From: Terfezia claveryi
Lineage: Eukaryota > Ascomycota > Pezizomycetes > Pezizales > Pezizaceae
Assembly (NCBI GenBank): GCA_015179025.1
Contig: WHUX01000207.1
Location: forward strand, 27,447-91,446
Direction: 5' to 3'
Length of the DNA: 64,000 nt
In this document: in pieces, positions 10,630 through 21,968 of the stretch
Numbering within the stretch: the first letter of the stretch is position 1
How the letters are laid out: the number at the start of each line of letters is the position of its first letter
Made by a program: the position numbers and the translations under genes
The notes under the pieces: generated by a model
The model's database searches: none
Told to the model about the DNA's origin: nothing
What the model saw: only the letters and a program-made list of their open reading frames with translations

Positions 10630-12473
10630 AGAGTAGTAGTACCATTAGTTTTATGTGATTTAAAGAGCAAGTTCATAATAAGTATATTAGATTGAAAAAA
10701 AAAATACTTATATTGTCTCTAATAATAACTATACTTTAGCCTTTACATTTTTAATCCAAGTTGGATATTCAGCCCTATTGTCTTAAAGTAGTTAAGTTTT
10801 ATTAACAGGTGAAGTACAACTATAGTGTACAAGATAGTATTGGTATTAGTAAGAGTATAATACTTATCAAACTTACTTCAAACTAAGTTAATTGATATAA
10901 GAAGATATAGAGTGCTATTGCTGACTATATATATAGTTAATACAGATTCAAGATACTTTAATTAATAGTCTATTGTTAGTAGTAAATTATATAGTATACT
11001 ATTGCTATGATAGCCTTCTAATTCTAGAGTACATTGATAGAATAGCTTTAAAATTGTAATAATATCTTACAACTCCTTCTAGTCATCTATATCTAGTTAA
11101 TCTTCCTCAAGGCTATTATAAATATATTGAGCTATAAAAAACTTTAAAGTTATTTCAAAGTTGTAAAGTATACTTGATGGCTTTGAAATTACTATTCTAT
11201 TAAGTAAAATTTACTACAATAAGTTAGAATACTAATTCTTCTAGTAAAGCTTCTTGAATAAGATAAACAAATTCTTCTTAACATTATAGTGTCTAATAAA
11301 TATAGGTAATAATATTCTACAACTTACTATATAGTTCCTGTTTATACCAAAAAGTTAAAGGCTCATCCATCTCTTACATTCCAATATCTAATTCAATTCT
11401 ATAAAGAAAAGCCTTTACAATAAGATTAATAATATATCTGAAATAGCAAAGCCTATATTCTAATATATTAAAAAAAACTTCAATCTCTTGTAAATATATA
11501 GAAAGACAAGTTAATATAAAGTCATTATTTATAGTATTATCCAAAGTAAAATATCTAACTTTCTTTATTAATTTATACTCCTGTAATAAGAACATGATAA
11601 TTTAGCTTTAGTTTTCTCCTGTATATGCTCCATGTAAACAATGAAAATCTAATAATGCTTGATAATACTAACTATCCATATTAATTCAATGTCCAACTAT
11701 TCTTAATAGTGTAAGATGATTGCTTGATCTCTATAAATCAAAACTAAAATGAACAAGTGGGATGTCTTTTAATGCTTGAATTAATAACTGCTTCTGAGAG
11801 TTATAAATCTGTATCATTCATGTGTGAACAGTATATTTTGAATGAGGTAAACAATGTAGAATTGCTGTATAAGAAGCAGAAACAGAAGCAAGATATGATA
11901 ACAATAAACGAAAACTGCATTCTTCAACTTGCCGAATACTTATATTAGATAAGACCATCCATTGAACCAAAAGCTGCATAAACACATCGGAATTAAATTG
12001 AATCTTAGGTGTGCTATTTCCAAAAGCCTATTGAATAATACTCGGTCCTGTCGCTGCCTCCACTGGGCCATTTTCTGTCATACGATGTCCTTGCAGATGT
12101 TGAATAGGATGTTTTGTTGACCCATCCGCATATCTCTTAGCCTGTCCAGGCCGACATAAGCGACATTGCCAGAATCGCTTATTATTGCTGGTAACAGCTT
12201 CACCATATTGCCAAATCCAACTTCGCCGTAGTGTACTCCGCATACACCATAGGGAGGAGGGGCCTGCTGCTGCTGCTGCTGCTGCTGCTGAACTATCATC
12301 ATCCCCACCGGTATCAAATGCACTTGGTGACTCTTGACTTGATGGTATAGTACAAGCCTCCGGATCGAAATTTGTAAATTGACTAGATCATAATTGTGAC
12401 AGGTCGCTCATAGTCTCCTGGTCATCATCGAAAATCCCCGACATATCCATAGATGAAGTGTCAAAATTATCCA
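10630..12473 (-). pseudogene. hAT-family transposase, RIP-decayed
   Basis: Read on the minus strand from an ATG at 12473 (MDNFDTSSMDMSGIFDDD), the frame passes one TGA, a GCA (poly-Ala) run and a BED zinc finger (WQYGEAVTS..WQCRLC...HLQGH, 12230-12060). A hAT core then follows: FMQLLVQWMV and VEECSFRLLL; HFSFDL with the Trp of DLW lost; DNTINNDFILTCLSIYLQEI and YFRYIINLIVKAFL (11374-11595). Near the end is KFDKYYTLTNTNT...LNYFKT (about 10750-10870). Many stops replace Trp and Gln. The order and motifs are those of fungal hAT transposases. It is non-functional as read. Confidence 0.8.
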
Positions 12474-12539
12474 TAATCCTGCACATAGGTCAGCCTTTTT
12501 TTTTTTTTGTTGCGCAAATAATATAGGTACTTACCACGA

Positions 12540-12845
12540 TAAGTGATTCAACCGTTGCCTTCAAGCGGTTTGACCCGATAGCAACGGACCAGCTACAGTT
12601 TTATGCTAAACACCCTTAAGCGACAGCCCCGAATAGCCTGGACTGCCGCTTGAATAGCCTGGGCCTGGCCTGAATAGCCTGGGCCATGGCCTGAATAGCG
12701 TGGACCGCGGCCTGAATAGCCTGAATAGCCTGGACTACGGCCTGGACGGCCTGAATAGCCTGGACGGCCTTCTGAGATCAGGCCGGGGCCGCCCCAGGCG
12801 GTTTCAGGCCCGCACAGACCTCGGCCTGGTCGGCGGCCGGGCCGG
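12540..12845. repeat. Subterminal repeats of the hAT element
   Basis: The units GGCCTGAATAGCCTGGAC recur about ten times between 12620 and 12770 in a GC-rich block that abruptly ends the AT-rich hAT coding part. Short subterminal repeats beside the 5' end of the transposase gene are typical of hAT elements. The exact terminus and the 8-bp duplication could not be fixed. Confidence 0.55.
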
Positions 12846-14015
12846 TTGAGAACACTGCTCTTGTTTGCCTTGGGATACCAGATAAAACGGGGTGTATATA
12901 CCTGCCACTTTTCTCTCCGCCTTCCACATTCTCTTCCATTCTTGTCTCTGTTGGAGAGTGTAACCGCTAGGACAAAACGTGATCACTGGGTGCTAGGTTT
13001 GCCCAAACACCGATAGTATATTGTACGCTCACAGTCTGAGTCCCCCTCCGTGATCTGGAGATCTTCAGGAAAGAGATTCTCTCCCCCCTCCTTTGCCAAA
13101 ACGTCTGCTCGTTCATTGCCGGGGATTCCCACATGAGCTTCAACCCAGCCGAGCCTGACTGCCCCTGACCCAAGCTTCTCTTGTCTCTCTTTAATCCCTA
13201 CTCCGCCTTCCGCAGATCTGTTGTTCTTGCCTTCCCTCTTCTACCCGCCTCTCTTAATGCCGTAATCGCTGCCATTGAATCTGTCAAGATAAGAACTTTC
13301 CATTCCAGAGGTGTCTTCTCAAGAGCTTTCCTGATGCCAGCGACCTCCCCATCCCACACTGTGCACATTCTTCCCAAACCAACGCTTCCGTTCTTGGTCT
13401 CCCCTTCCGAGCACCAGCCCCCACCGATCCTACCTTCCTCACTCATGCTGCCATTGGTATAAACCACCACTGAATCCTCTTTAACTCCCACAATTTTCCT
13501 AATCCACCGATCTGGTTTATCATCCCTGGATAGACCCAGATCTTCTACTAGGACCTCCACCTTCGGACAAGTCTCTCCACAGCTTAGCTTCTCCGTTCCT
13601 TCTTCCTTAATCCACCCCGCCATGCTCCGGATCGCTGTCATCACTGATGTGAATCCGTCCTTTTCTGGGAAAGGCTCTCCAATAGTCCCATGCCCTACCG
13701 TCCTCAATGTTCCTCCCCAGTCTACAATTACCGCGCCATAGGTCCCCCACCACTGAGGGAAGAGATAGAGGCTAGGTGGTAAAGGAAATAGGTATGCATC
13801 GAGAGCCAAAGGTCCGGTCCAGTGAAAGAAGATACGAATATATGCAGCTGAGCGAGTGCCATACTGATAGTTGCAAGCCTACCCATTCCTGGGTAGGACG
13901 GAACACTACATTCGACGAGTGCCTTTTGACCGGGATCCCTTGCCATAGTATGTAGGTAGGTTGACTCTGATCTGGCTTGCACTAGCCCCTCGGTAGAGGG
14001 TTGATTCATGGTCAA
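12804..14015 (-). mobile_element. 5'-truncated Tad-like LINE fragment
   Basis: On the minus strand the sequence reads the last part of a fungal non-LTR retrotransposon ORF2: a linker (STYLHTMARDPGQKAL, ~13960-13900), the segment before RNase H (MALDAYLFPLPPSLYLFP) and RNase H at 13198-13550. Frameshifts separate it from the continuation (EAHVGIPGNERAD-like, ~13140) and a tail down to about 12850. The reverse transcriptase and all upstream parts are missing, as expected for a 5'-truncated LINE insertion. A shorter copy of the tail lies at 17600-17800. Confidence 0.75.
13198..13809 (-). pseudogene. LINE RNase H domain
   Basis: The open frame of 203 codons carries the RNase H fold markers of Tad-clade LINEs: a first acidic strand, here VVVYTNGSMSEEGRIGGGW (Asn where Asp is usual), the helix Glu in WDGEVAGIRKAL, and LILTDSMAAI with the third acidic residue. 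The fourth part, with the HxG(I)PGNE(R)AD signature, continues in another frame at about 13130. The Asp-to-Asn change in the first motif and the frameshift argue that it is dead. Confidence 0.7.
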
Positions 14016-14052
14016 GTTTGATTACTTTTGAATGTCTTTCAGAGTGAGTGTA

Positions 14053-14861
14053 CGGTGGAGTCCCGTTATAAGAAACCCCCGTTATAAGAAACCTCCCGTT
14101 ATAAGAAACAGTGCTCCGGTCCGGCCAGAATTTGTATGGGAAAATAAGAAACCCTCGTTACTAGCAGGTTTCTTAAGTATTCGCTTAGTAATACATATAA
14201 AATTGTGAGTTTCTTATAACGAGTTCTAAACGAGTTGAGCCAAACAAAGTATTGTGCAAATTGTTTTATCACTAGTACACATTCAATTACAACATTTCGG
14301 GCCTTATTTTACACATCTACACCCAGTCAATTGTGATCAATTGTCATTTTGTTACGCTCCTACAAGTTCTCTATACCCAAGCCACCTATGCCACACAGGG
14401 ATATTCAAACTCGCTAGGCATGGAGTCAGAAGGAGCGGGCCGCGGGATGATATCTGCAATCAACGTACACTACTTCCTGGGCATAGCTATCAAGAGATAA
14501 AGCAGTGGTTCAATATGAGCTGGCTCCTCTACATGAGTCAGATTCTGGGGGCGGTGATACTCCTCTTATGCAGCTGCGCTTGAAGGCCTGGAAACTCTAC
14601 GTCTTTTTCGTCTCCAAAATTCCCATGTTAATGCACGGAAGGGCGAGCAGCTAGAGGCTCTTCTGTATAGAGAGAAGTGGGATATTGAGGGGTTACAAGG
14701 CATGGCGCGAGGCAGAAAACAGCAAACAACAATTACTGATTTTTTGGGGCCTCGCTCGGACATTTCTTAATTTTTATGTACATATCCCGATATAAGAAAC
14801 CTCCCGTTATAAGAAACTCCCGGCCGGTCCCGAGGGGGTTTCTTATAACGGGACTCCACTG
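14053..14861 (+). mobile_element. Tigger/pogo-derived short element A (809 bp)
   Basis: The element is bounded by inverted CGGTGGAGTCCCGTTATAAG...CTTATAACGGGACTCCACTG and flanked by TA at 14051-14052 and 14862-14863. Inside each end the motif CGTTATAAGAAAC is tandemly repeated two to three times. The right part (about 14560-14767, plus strand) encodes only the last ~60 residues of a DDE transposase (LETLRLFRLQNSHV...RGRKQQTTITDFLGPRSD). It is an internally deleted, non-autonomous derivative. Confidence 0.85.
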
Positions 14862-14923
14862 TAAGTGTATTTGTTACGAATTAATAAGGTAACGATTCTG
14901 GACAACCCAGGGAATACTCTAGC

Positions 14924-14931
14924 CTATATAT
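14924..14931 (+). promoter_or_regulatory. Possible TATA element of deaminase-like gene
   Basis: TATATATG lies about 100 bp upstream of the start codon at 15031, in a CA- and C-rich leader. Position is the only evidence. Confidence 0.3.
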
Positions 14932-15030
14932 GTGCCACATCCACAGCCACATTGCAGCCAGCCGCACTGCTAACTACATACCGTTTGTAATCCGGCTCAA
15001 CTCCAAACGATCCTAATTCACCGTCCAACT

Positions 15031-17442
15031 GTGGCCATCGTCTCCCCCTCCCACCAGATCAACGTATACAACCTTATGTCTGCTTTGCTCACCTCCTCCC
15101 CTTCTACCTATGATCTCCGCACACGGGCCCTTACCTCAATACTCTCCGCACTCAACGACTCAGAAGCCAAATCACGGATTACTTCCACTGCCACCAACTC
15201 CCTCAAGCCTAATCCCGTTGCAGTCTCACATGAAAAGGATCTACATGATGAGCTGTCTATGGACACGCGATCGGGGCTGCCGAATACCAATAATATAGGT
15301 GGCACACCACATGTTGGCGCCCGATGGCTTAAGCTTTTGAATCAAGTGGCTTTACTACTTGTCCGAGAGCATGAGATTGTTGCAGTTCTTCCTAAACGGT
15401 CGGGCCCTCTAGCCAATCTCAGCATTATGGTCACTACCGACTCGGATACCGATAGTGATGTGAGTGTAGTCAATAGTCCGGATCTGGAGGTCAGTGAGAA
15501 AATGCAAGAAGACTTTGGATATTTTGTCACCCGGAACCCGCGAAGAGGTTCTACACCAATAAGGCAGGGTATCTTTGAAGCGCTTGAGAATGTTGATACA
15601 CCTCTTGGGATGCTAACCCATCTCAACACATACCGCCAAATCTCATTCACCAACCATGTTTCCTGTGTCGAGCATCTATTAAATAACATCATTTCATCAC
15701 ATGGCTCCAAACGAGAGGAATCCATCACACTGTTTCAGAGGTACATTACCTTCCGCGCGGCACCTAAGATCCATCGCCGGTTTTCGAAATCTCCGGCATT
15801 TAAATCCTTTGTTCATGCGCTTTATAACGTTGACCCGAGTCAAATCCCCGTTACAAGGATCGGGGAAATCCGGCTCACAAAGTATACAGAGGACTATGAG
15901 CTGGTTGGAACAATACTTTTCAATCGAGGCTTTCCCAAAACAAAGTGTCCCACTCTCTGGTCTACATATAATCACAAAGATTCAGTGCCGGTATATAATG
16001 GCACTACTGTAGGAGAGTTTCATCAGCTACTGTTGTTTTGTTTGGAAATGGCACAACGTAAGATTGCTGATTTCATAAAGAAGCTGAAGGAAGAGAATTC
16101 AGGGCCAGTGACAGAAGCAATGATGCTAGAAGTAGAGAGATGGATGAAGTTCTTGCATATTATGGTTCATGAGTCAAAGGTTTTCCAGGTCCACATCCAA
16201 GTGCTAGAGGGGTTGATTGCCACATCTATTGTATCCAATACTTCAGGTGAGGGTAAAAGCGCACTATCATACACCCAGTGGATTGCCGACCGGTGCTCGG
16301 CTAAGAGAGAACTGCCACAGTATAACAATCCAACTAGCAATACCTATGGTATGCCAGCGCCACAGGAGAAGAATGGTGGCATACCTGCACCAGATATAAC
16401 TACAAGTGCACTACAAGATACACAGGACATAGATACTGATGGGGGTATCTCTGATACGGCAATCGAGATCAGTGCTGCACAAACAATCTCACGAGTTGTA
16501 CAACGATCCCTTTGGCTTGCAGTGTCATATCAAGAAGCAATCATTTCTCTCACATCTCGCCCTGCTCTTCCTAAATTCCCTATTTCATTGACCCTCTGGG
16601 AATCCCCCCATAACTCAATTGAGGAGAACCAACAGATGGCTGATTGGACTGAGGTTATACGATCTATGTATCCAGTAAAGGATGAAACCCTTACTTTGAT
16701 AGATGTAGCAAGACCACGGGAGATCAGCTCAGAGGAAGCAATCGATATGCTGAAAGATTATGGCTCAAAACATGGAGGAAGAGCAGGTGTACTATTTAAA
16801 GACAGGAGTAACTGGGTATTTCGAGGGTGTTACCATGCAGAGAGCATCATAGGGACTATGGCATACCTTAAAATGAATGCCAGACACCCCAAAACCACAA
16901 TCTCCCCCCCTCACCAGGATCTAAATGGATTCAGAAACACCTATGGGACCATCGGCGTCTCTAAACGATGCTGCCCAATCTGTATAAAGCTCCTCTCGCT
17001 CCTGACCTATGATTCTGCCTCTCAAGACATTTCAACTTTAGCTGACATGCACTCCACTTCCGCCTCGGTGTTGCACAATAACATCGAACCACTTAGTGTC
17101 CTACTCTCGCACCAGAATATCTACCCCACCGCTCTGCCCCCGTTGGTTCCGGATCCAGTAGCAAAGGACCTAGTCACCTGGTTGGAGGGAATAGTTAAGC
17201 AAATTGTAGATGAGCTGGTCAGGAAACGGAGGTTGTCGGTGCAGAGCTGGAAGAGTGAAGATTCGCAAGGAATTAGTCCAAGGAATAATGGGAGGCGAGA
17301 TAAAAAGCGTAGTAGGCTTGGAGAGGCGAGAAAGCAGGGGGGTGGGGGCGGTGATGACGTGGAGTTTGTCGAGTGGGGGTTCGAGGAGCGGGAGGGGGAA
17401 GGAGCGGGGTCGGCAGGTAATACTATTCTAGGAAGTGAGTGA
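15031..17442 (+). CDS. OTT_1508-like nucleic-acid deaminase family protein
   Basis: A single uninterrupted frame of 803 codons. The C-terminal third holds a cytidine-deaminase-type zinc site: His602-Ala-Glu604 in CYHAESIIGTMAYL, and Cys648-Pro-Ile-Cys651 in GVSKRCCPICIKLL, with a GVLF strand before it. That arrangement (HAE, then CPxC about 45 residues later) and the large helical N-terminal part match the fungal OTT_1508-like deaminase family. The family is known only by comparison; substrates are unproven. Residues 1-560 have no motif I recognise. The tail (about 725-803) is basic, then Gly/Glu-rich and low-complexity, as for a nuclear protein. Unlike its neighbours it has no stops or RIP-like decay, so it is probably a real gene. 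It lies between two dead transposons, with no operon partner. Confidence 0.8.
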   Translation: MAIVSPSHQINVYNLMSALLTSSPSTYDLRTRALTSILSALNDSEAKSRITSTATNSLKPNPVAVSHEKDLHDELSMDTRSGLPNTNNIGGTPHVGARWLKLLNQVALLLVREHEIVAVLPKRSGPLANLSIMVTTDSDTDSDVSVVNSPDLEVSEKMQEDFGYFVTRNPRRGSTPIRQGIFEALENVDTPLGMLTHLNTYRQISFTNHVSCVEHLLNNIISSHGSKREESITLFQRYITFRAAPKIHRRFSKSPAFKSFVHALYNVDPSQIPVTRIGEIRLTKYTEDYELVGTILFNRGFPKTKCPTLWSTYNHKDSVPVYNGTTVGEFHQLLLFCLEMAQRKIADFIKKLKEENSGPVTEAMMLEVERWMKFLHIMVHESKVFQVHIQVLEGLIATSIVSNTSGEGKSALSYTQWIADRCSAKRELPQYNNPTSNTYGMPAPQEKNGGIPAPDITTSALQDTQDIDTDGGISDTAIEISAAQTISRVVQRSLWLAVSYQEAIISLTSRPALPKFPISLTLWESPHNSIEENQQMADWTEVIRSMYPVKDETLTLIDVARPREISSEEAIDMLKDYGSKHGGRAGVLFKDRSNWVFRGCYHAESIIGTMAYLKMNARHPKTTISPPHQDLNGFRNTYGTIGVSKRCCPICIKLLSLLTYDSASQDISTLADMHSTSASVLHNNIEPLSVLLSHQNIYPTALPPLVPDPVAKDLVTWLEGIVKQIVDELVRKRRLSVQSWKSEDSQGISPRNNGRRDKKRSRLGEARKQGGGGGDDVEFVEWGFEEREGEGAGSAGNTILGSE

Positions 17443-17589
17443 CGATGTGGGCGGTTCATGTCAGCCATAGCATTTGTACTATTATTCTACATGCAGTCAA
17501 GTATAGGATTTTTCATGTGTGTCTTGTGGCTTTGAATAACCATGAATTCCATTGCTAGAAGTGATCATTGGCGGAGCACCCACAGTGTA

Positions 17590-17800
17590 GAGATTTTTCC
17601 CCACTACAGTGGAGGGTAATACTTTGAAAAGGCCTCGGCACAACCGATTGAGCCTGGGCACGAGCTTTTCCCAAGTCGAGCACCAGCTTTCTGTTGGAGA
17701 GTGTAACCACTGAGACAAAAGGTGATCACTGGGTTCCAGGTTTGCCTGGTGAGACAGCGATAGTATATGGTACGCTCACACTTTCGGCTCCTATAGAGCC
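17590..17800 (-). mobile_element. LINE 3' tail fragment, second copy
   Basis: On the minus strand TGTGAGCGTACCATATACTA...CTCTCCAACAGA matches 12946-13035 of the first LINE fragment, including the stretch encoding HSPTE. Only the extreme 3' part is present. Its deeper 3' sequence differs from the first copy, so it is a related rather than identical family member. Confidence 0.65.
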
Positions 17801-19390
17801 CTACGTACTTCCTTGCATGTGTATCGACATGTGATATATTACTACAAAGCGCAAGCAATGCAAAGTGCAAGTACCAAGCAGCACCGCCTAGCAATATGAA
17901 TAGTGCCTTCTTTGGAGGATTCTGAAGGATGACTGATGCTGCCATACTGGAGCTGGTATAGGTGAGAGGATTGCCAGGCGTCCGATATCTGCAAGAATAG
18001 CTGACTGGTCTTACACGATTAACTAGGAAGATCGAGCAAGTTCGGTTCGCACAAGCAGGAGAATTGCCATGCCTCCGATGTCGGCACTGCCATCCCTTCG
18101 CTGTACTACTTCCATGCTCACATGCTCAGGATCGGCCCTACTTGTCACCAAGCTAGTCTAGGCTGAACCAGACTACCATTTAGGGGGGGCAGGCGCTATG
18201 GGCTGGGTAACAGACTAGGCTGGGGTTGGCCAGCAACATGGGTGGGTGGAGGTAGCGCCCTGGCCCATTGGGACCACTGCTTAATTTGTACCGTACAACG
18301 CCCACTCCTAGTAGTAGATGTGATAGCATTAGGCATAACAATTTCAGGATAACCCTATTGGCTCCGTAAGCCAGGCTCTTGGGCAGGTTATAAATAGTTC
18401 TATGGACTTGCACGTCCGTTTTTAGTACCTTACAATCCAAATTTGATGAATACTGCTCGAGTTTGATCCTTCGCCCGCTATATTGCACTTCCGCCCTGGA
18501 CCCCCTACTTTGGGTGTATGCTCATGTATCTTCCATCATACCATGAGGTGTAGACTTGACTTCATGGTTTTGCACTATGTGAGAGGGGCAGGAAATGTAC
18601 TCAGACTCTGCTCAATCATATTATTCCAATTTAATACCTGTTCATATATTTACATCATACAATTCATGTTTTTTTTTTTTTTTGGGAGTCTATGGAGCCT
18701 AAGGCTATGAGACTAGTCTGGTTGGCACAAGCTATGAGACGGCCCCGTTCCTCACCTTAAAAGGCTTGGTACTCTCACGGAACAACGAGTTGCCTAAGCG
18801 CCCTGCCTCCCGAGCCAAAGAAATCAATATACAGAAATGTTCTGACCTATGGGCCATAGTCTCGATCATACCCTCATAGAGGAGTGCAGGAGCTAGTGTG
18901 TTCTATGTATATATCTATATCTCAATACTTCTGTGCATATAATCTGTAGCGAATACAATGGATTTTTCCGCTGCATGCATATTCAATCGCTGCAATAGCT
19001 GGCTAGTGTTAGAGCGTCGTAGATGCAAGCTGTGAGCGGGTGTGCATTGTAGAAGAGAGCGATTTGGGGGCCCTGGTTCAGCAACACCAGACGTGAGTGC
19101 AACAGCCTCATGAACGGTTCTGCAATTCGGATTAACATCAGGGATGCACGCGGACCTTACATAGACATCAGAGGCATAGGTTCAGCCACAGATTGCATCG
19201 GGAAGTAGACTCAATAGGTGTCGCGTCCCAGACGTGGTGGCAAAGCGAGTACGTCCGGACGAACCCGTACTAGCGAGTGCGTCCGGACGCAACCGCACCA
19301 AGCGCTTGGCGTCCTGATCTTCGATTTTTCTCCAGGGCGTCCAGGGCGTCTGACGCCCTGGACGTAAATAATATTTCTTGCTGATGTAAT
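17801..19390. other. Gene-free interval with a micro-insertion
   Basis: No domain is recognisable in the short open frames here. The interval holds a T-run at 18670-18683, a micro-insertion at 18714-18731 and a perfect 11-bp hairpin (CGTCCAGGGCG...CGCCCTGGACG) near 19336-19362. Nothing else stands out. Confidence 0.45.
18705..18740 (+). repeat. 18-nt micro-insertion with 9-bp duplication
   Basis: CTATGAGAC at 18705-18713 and 18732-18740 (10 bp if the preceding G is counted) flanks TAGTCTGGTTGGCACAAG. Six other places have the same TAGTCT-anchored insert at unrelated sites. Confidence 0.85.
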
Positions 19391-19394
19391 ATAC

Positions 19395-20035
19395 CCCATA
19401 TTCGCCCCTTCTCTAGCTGGATATTCGGCCTGCGGCGTATCTACCAGGTTTACCCTGAACTCGCCACCTCCGATATATCCAATATTCATGCCTTCTACAG
19501 CCGTGGGCAATATACCTCATATTCGCCCCTTCTCCAGCTGGATATTAGGCCTGCGATATATATAATATTTACCTCTTCCCCAGCTGGATATACAGCCTGC
19601 GATATATCTAGTATTAGGACAGCACTAGCCAGGGAGGAAGTAAGGACAGATTAGCCAGCGGGGGAAGTAATGGACAGGATTAGCCAGCGGAGGAGGCAAT
19701 GGACAGCTTAGCCAGCGAGGGAGGTAATGGACAGCATTAGCCAGTGGGGGAGATAAGGGACAGCATTAGCAGCCAGCGGGGGAGGTAAGGACAGCACCAG
19801 CCAGCGGAGGAGGCAATGGACAGCATTAGCCAGCAGGGGAGGTAATGGACAGCATCAGCCAGTGGGGGAGGTAAGGGTGGATATTCAGCCTGCGGTATAT
19901 GCAATATTCACTCCTTCCTCAGCTGGATATTCAGCCTGGAGTGTATCCACCGTGTTTACCTTGAACTGGCCAACCCCGATATATCCAATACTCATGCATT
20001 TACTAGGTTGATGTACCACCTGCAATATACCCAAT
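19395..20035. repeat. Compound minisatellite (GATATTCRGCCTGCG / AGCCAGCGGGGGAGG)
   Basis: Two copies of a ~100-bp module with CAGCTGGATATTCAGCCTGC, a conserved TATCYACCRKGTTTACC and CCGATATATCCAATA stand at about 19415-19620 and 19870-20035. Between them, at 19620-19880, are about nine copies of a ~29-bp unit AGCCAGCGGGGGAGGTAATG plus GACAGCATT. No coding function. Confidence 0.85.
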
Positions 20036-20486
20036 CTCGCCAATATGGAAGTCTTCTTTCTCTCATTCCACGTAGGAGGAGGGAAGAGTCTAATATAGGC
20101 AGGCTCATGTGGATGGGGCGAGGGGCAGCACGAACTAGCGGTGTAGGGAAGGCATGAACTAGCGGCAGAGGGGGACTTAGCGGCTAAGGGAAGGGGCAGG
20201 AGAAGTCGTAGAATGAACCAGCCGCACTTCCGTGTATATATCCTCCAGTTTAGCTACCTTCTGTTAATTAAGCAAGCCTTCATAATAAGATTATCTTGAG
20301 CCTACTTATCCGTATGCCTATATTCTATATTCACTACGAATCCCAATGAGACCTAGCCTGCGTTCTGGGTTTTTTCCTTTTCTTTTTTATTTTATTTATA
20401 TTTTGCCTGTCGCATTCTGTTTTTTAATTTATTTCGATTTCTTTTTTAGGTTAATATTATTGGTTTGTTTGCCAGTGTGGTGATAA
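20036..20486. other. Gene-free interval
   Basis: A degenerate AACTAGCGG repeat (20130-20170) and a T-rich tract (20370-20450) are all that is visible. Confidence 0.4.
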
Positions 20487-21005
20487 TTAACTCGTATTTT
20501 GGGGTTGTTTATTTGTTGGTGTAGTCATTGTTTTGTATGCAATGTGGATGGTGATAATTATTTTGTATGCAACGTTTATAGAGCATTTCGTTCGACTGGT
20601 GCATGAGACGGTGAAAAGGTGAATGGGCTTCAAAGCTGTATGGGTCAGAACATATTGAACAGTCTCTTCTTCAGTAATATAGTCTCCCTGCTCATCGTCA
20701 CTTCCATTCACCTCATCTAAAATCTCAAGGTCGGAACCTTCATCTTTTGTGTCTGTTGGCAGGTCGGGTTCGTCTTCAGACTCAGGAGGTAGTTGCCGGT
20801 TGGGTACTGTAGAGTTGGAGATTCCTTCAATATGGATCTCGGAGTATGCAGTGCTATCGATTGGTACAATGATTCCACATTTGTGGAATTTGTACCCGCT
20901 TGCCAGATTTCTGCAGTTGTAAAACAGAGGTTGCTCGAGGTTTTTGGCTTGTTGTTTGCGCATTGGGTCCAGCACGAGGTGCCAGCATAATTGACATTGG
21001 AACAA
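20487..21005 (-). CDS. Hypothetical acidic protein, doubtful
   Basis: An open frame of 172 codons. The first half has a CQLC motif followed by FYNCRNL and FHKCGIIVPID, four cysteines that could bind a metal. The middle is strongly acidic (ESEDEPDLP...DEGSDLEILDEVNGSDDEQGD). I recognise no family. It could be a small gene, an exon of a decayed gene or a chance frame. The Cys pattern and acidic run are slightly in favour of coding. Confidence 0.3.
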   Translation of the reverse strand: MFQCQLCWHLVLDPMRKQQAKNLEQPLFYNCRNLASGYKFHKCGIIVPIDSTAYSEIHIEGISNSTVPNRQLPPESEDEPDLPTDTKDEGSDLEILDEVNGSDDEQGDYITEEETVQYVLTHTALKPIHLFTVSCTSRTKCSINVAYKIIITIHIAYKTMTTPTNKQPQNTS

Positions 21006-21156
21006 GTGATAGTGATGAGTGTAAGAAACCGGTTGTGTCAGTTGACATCCAAATTACCATACTACTGTCCTAGAAGAAATTTGCTATCTAATACACGATT
21101 CGGATATCCTGCCGAGTGAAACTGTCTTACTTGCGAATCAATACAGTATGAGCATA

Positions 21157-21966
21157 CAGTGGTATCTCGATATAAGCAACCCCTGATATAAGAAACCTCT
21201 CGATATAAGAAACTATACTCCAGTCCCGCCGGAAGTTGTATGGGAAAATAAGAAACCCTCGTTACTAGCAGGTTTCCTAAGTATTCGCTTACTAATACAT
21301 ATATATAAGGCGAGCGGAGAGATCCAAGTGTCCAACGAAGGAAGGTATGAATAGAGCGAGATGGTCACAGCAGAGTGATGAATATGAAGAGGAAGAAGAC
21401 GTTTGAAGAAGCAATGAGTGCATGTATGTATTGTGTGAAGTAATGACTTAGTTAGTTGTCTCAAGCAAGTAGGAATATGAACGAGATATATATTGTAGGC
21501 AGGAAGCACGCATATGATGTGCAAGCCGAAGACGGCTGCATGTGGTATAGGTAGCAAGGCATGGGTGGAATGAACGGAATGTACTGCATTCATTCTAACA
21601 ATACAAAAGTGGAGGTTTCTTATATTACGAGTTCAGTCGCAATGACCTGTGCAAGGGGGTAGTGCAACGAGACTATGATTACCCCGCATCAACCACATCA
21701 TGCGAATTGTTTCTTAAAGGGTTTACACCACAATAAAGCATCCAAGGTATTATTCTCCTTACATTCCTGCATCAGCACTAGCACGATAAATTATTAGCCT
21801 CTCTTCTGTCTGAAGCGTTATAATGCCACCGAAGGTTCCCATTCGCCTTTTATACCCCACTCAGACATTTCCTAGTTTTTTGGTTATGTATCTTGATATA
21901 AGAAACCTCACGTTATAGGAAACTCTCTGCCAATCCCATGGGGTTGCTTATATCGAGACACCACTG
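21157..21966 (+). mobile_element. Tigger/pogo-derived short element B (810 bp)
   Basis: Ends CAGTGGTATCTCGATATAAG...CTTATATCGAGACACCACTG are flanked by TA (21155-21156 and 21967-21968). The first 140 bp match element A at 14053 closely, including GTATGGGAAAATAAGAAACC. The middle (about 21310-21600) is foreign: it is a copy of the repeat found at 40757-41098, so another sequence has inserted into this element. No transposase remains. Confidence 0.85.
21310..21600 (+). repeat. Dispersed repeat shared with 40757-41098
   Basis: GATCCAAGTGTCCAAYGAAG through GGAATGTACTGCATTCATTC is shared with 40757-41098, with a variable central part. Here it sits in Tigger derivative B; there it interrupts another repeat. 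It is thus an independently mobile or duplicated unit, without coding capacity. Confidence 0.75.
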
Positions 21967-21968
21967 TA

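Noticed and set aside
12078..12323. Gln-repeat protein read from the CAG/GCA run
   Set aside because: It is an alternative frame of the hAT N-terminus, where the same run reads as alanines and continues into the BED finger.
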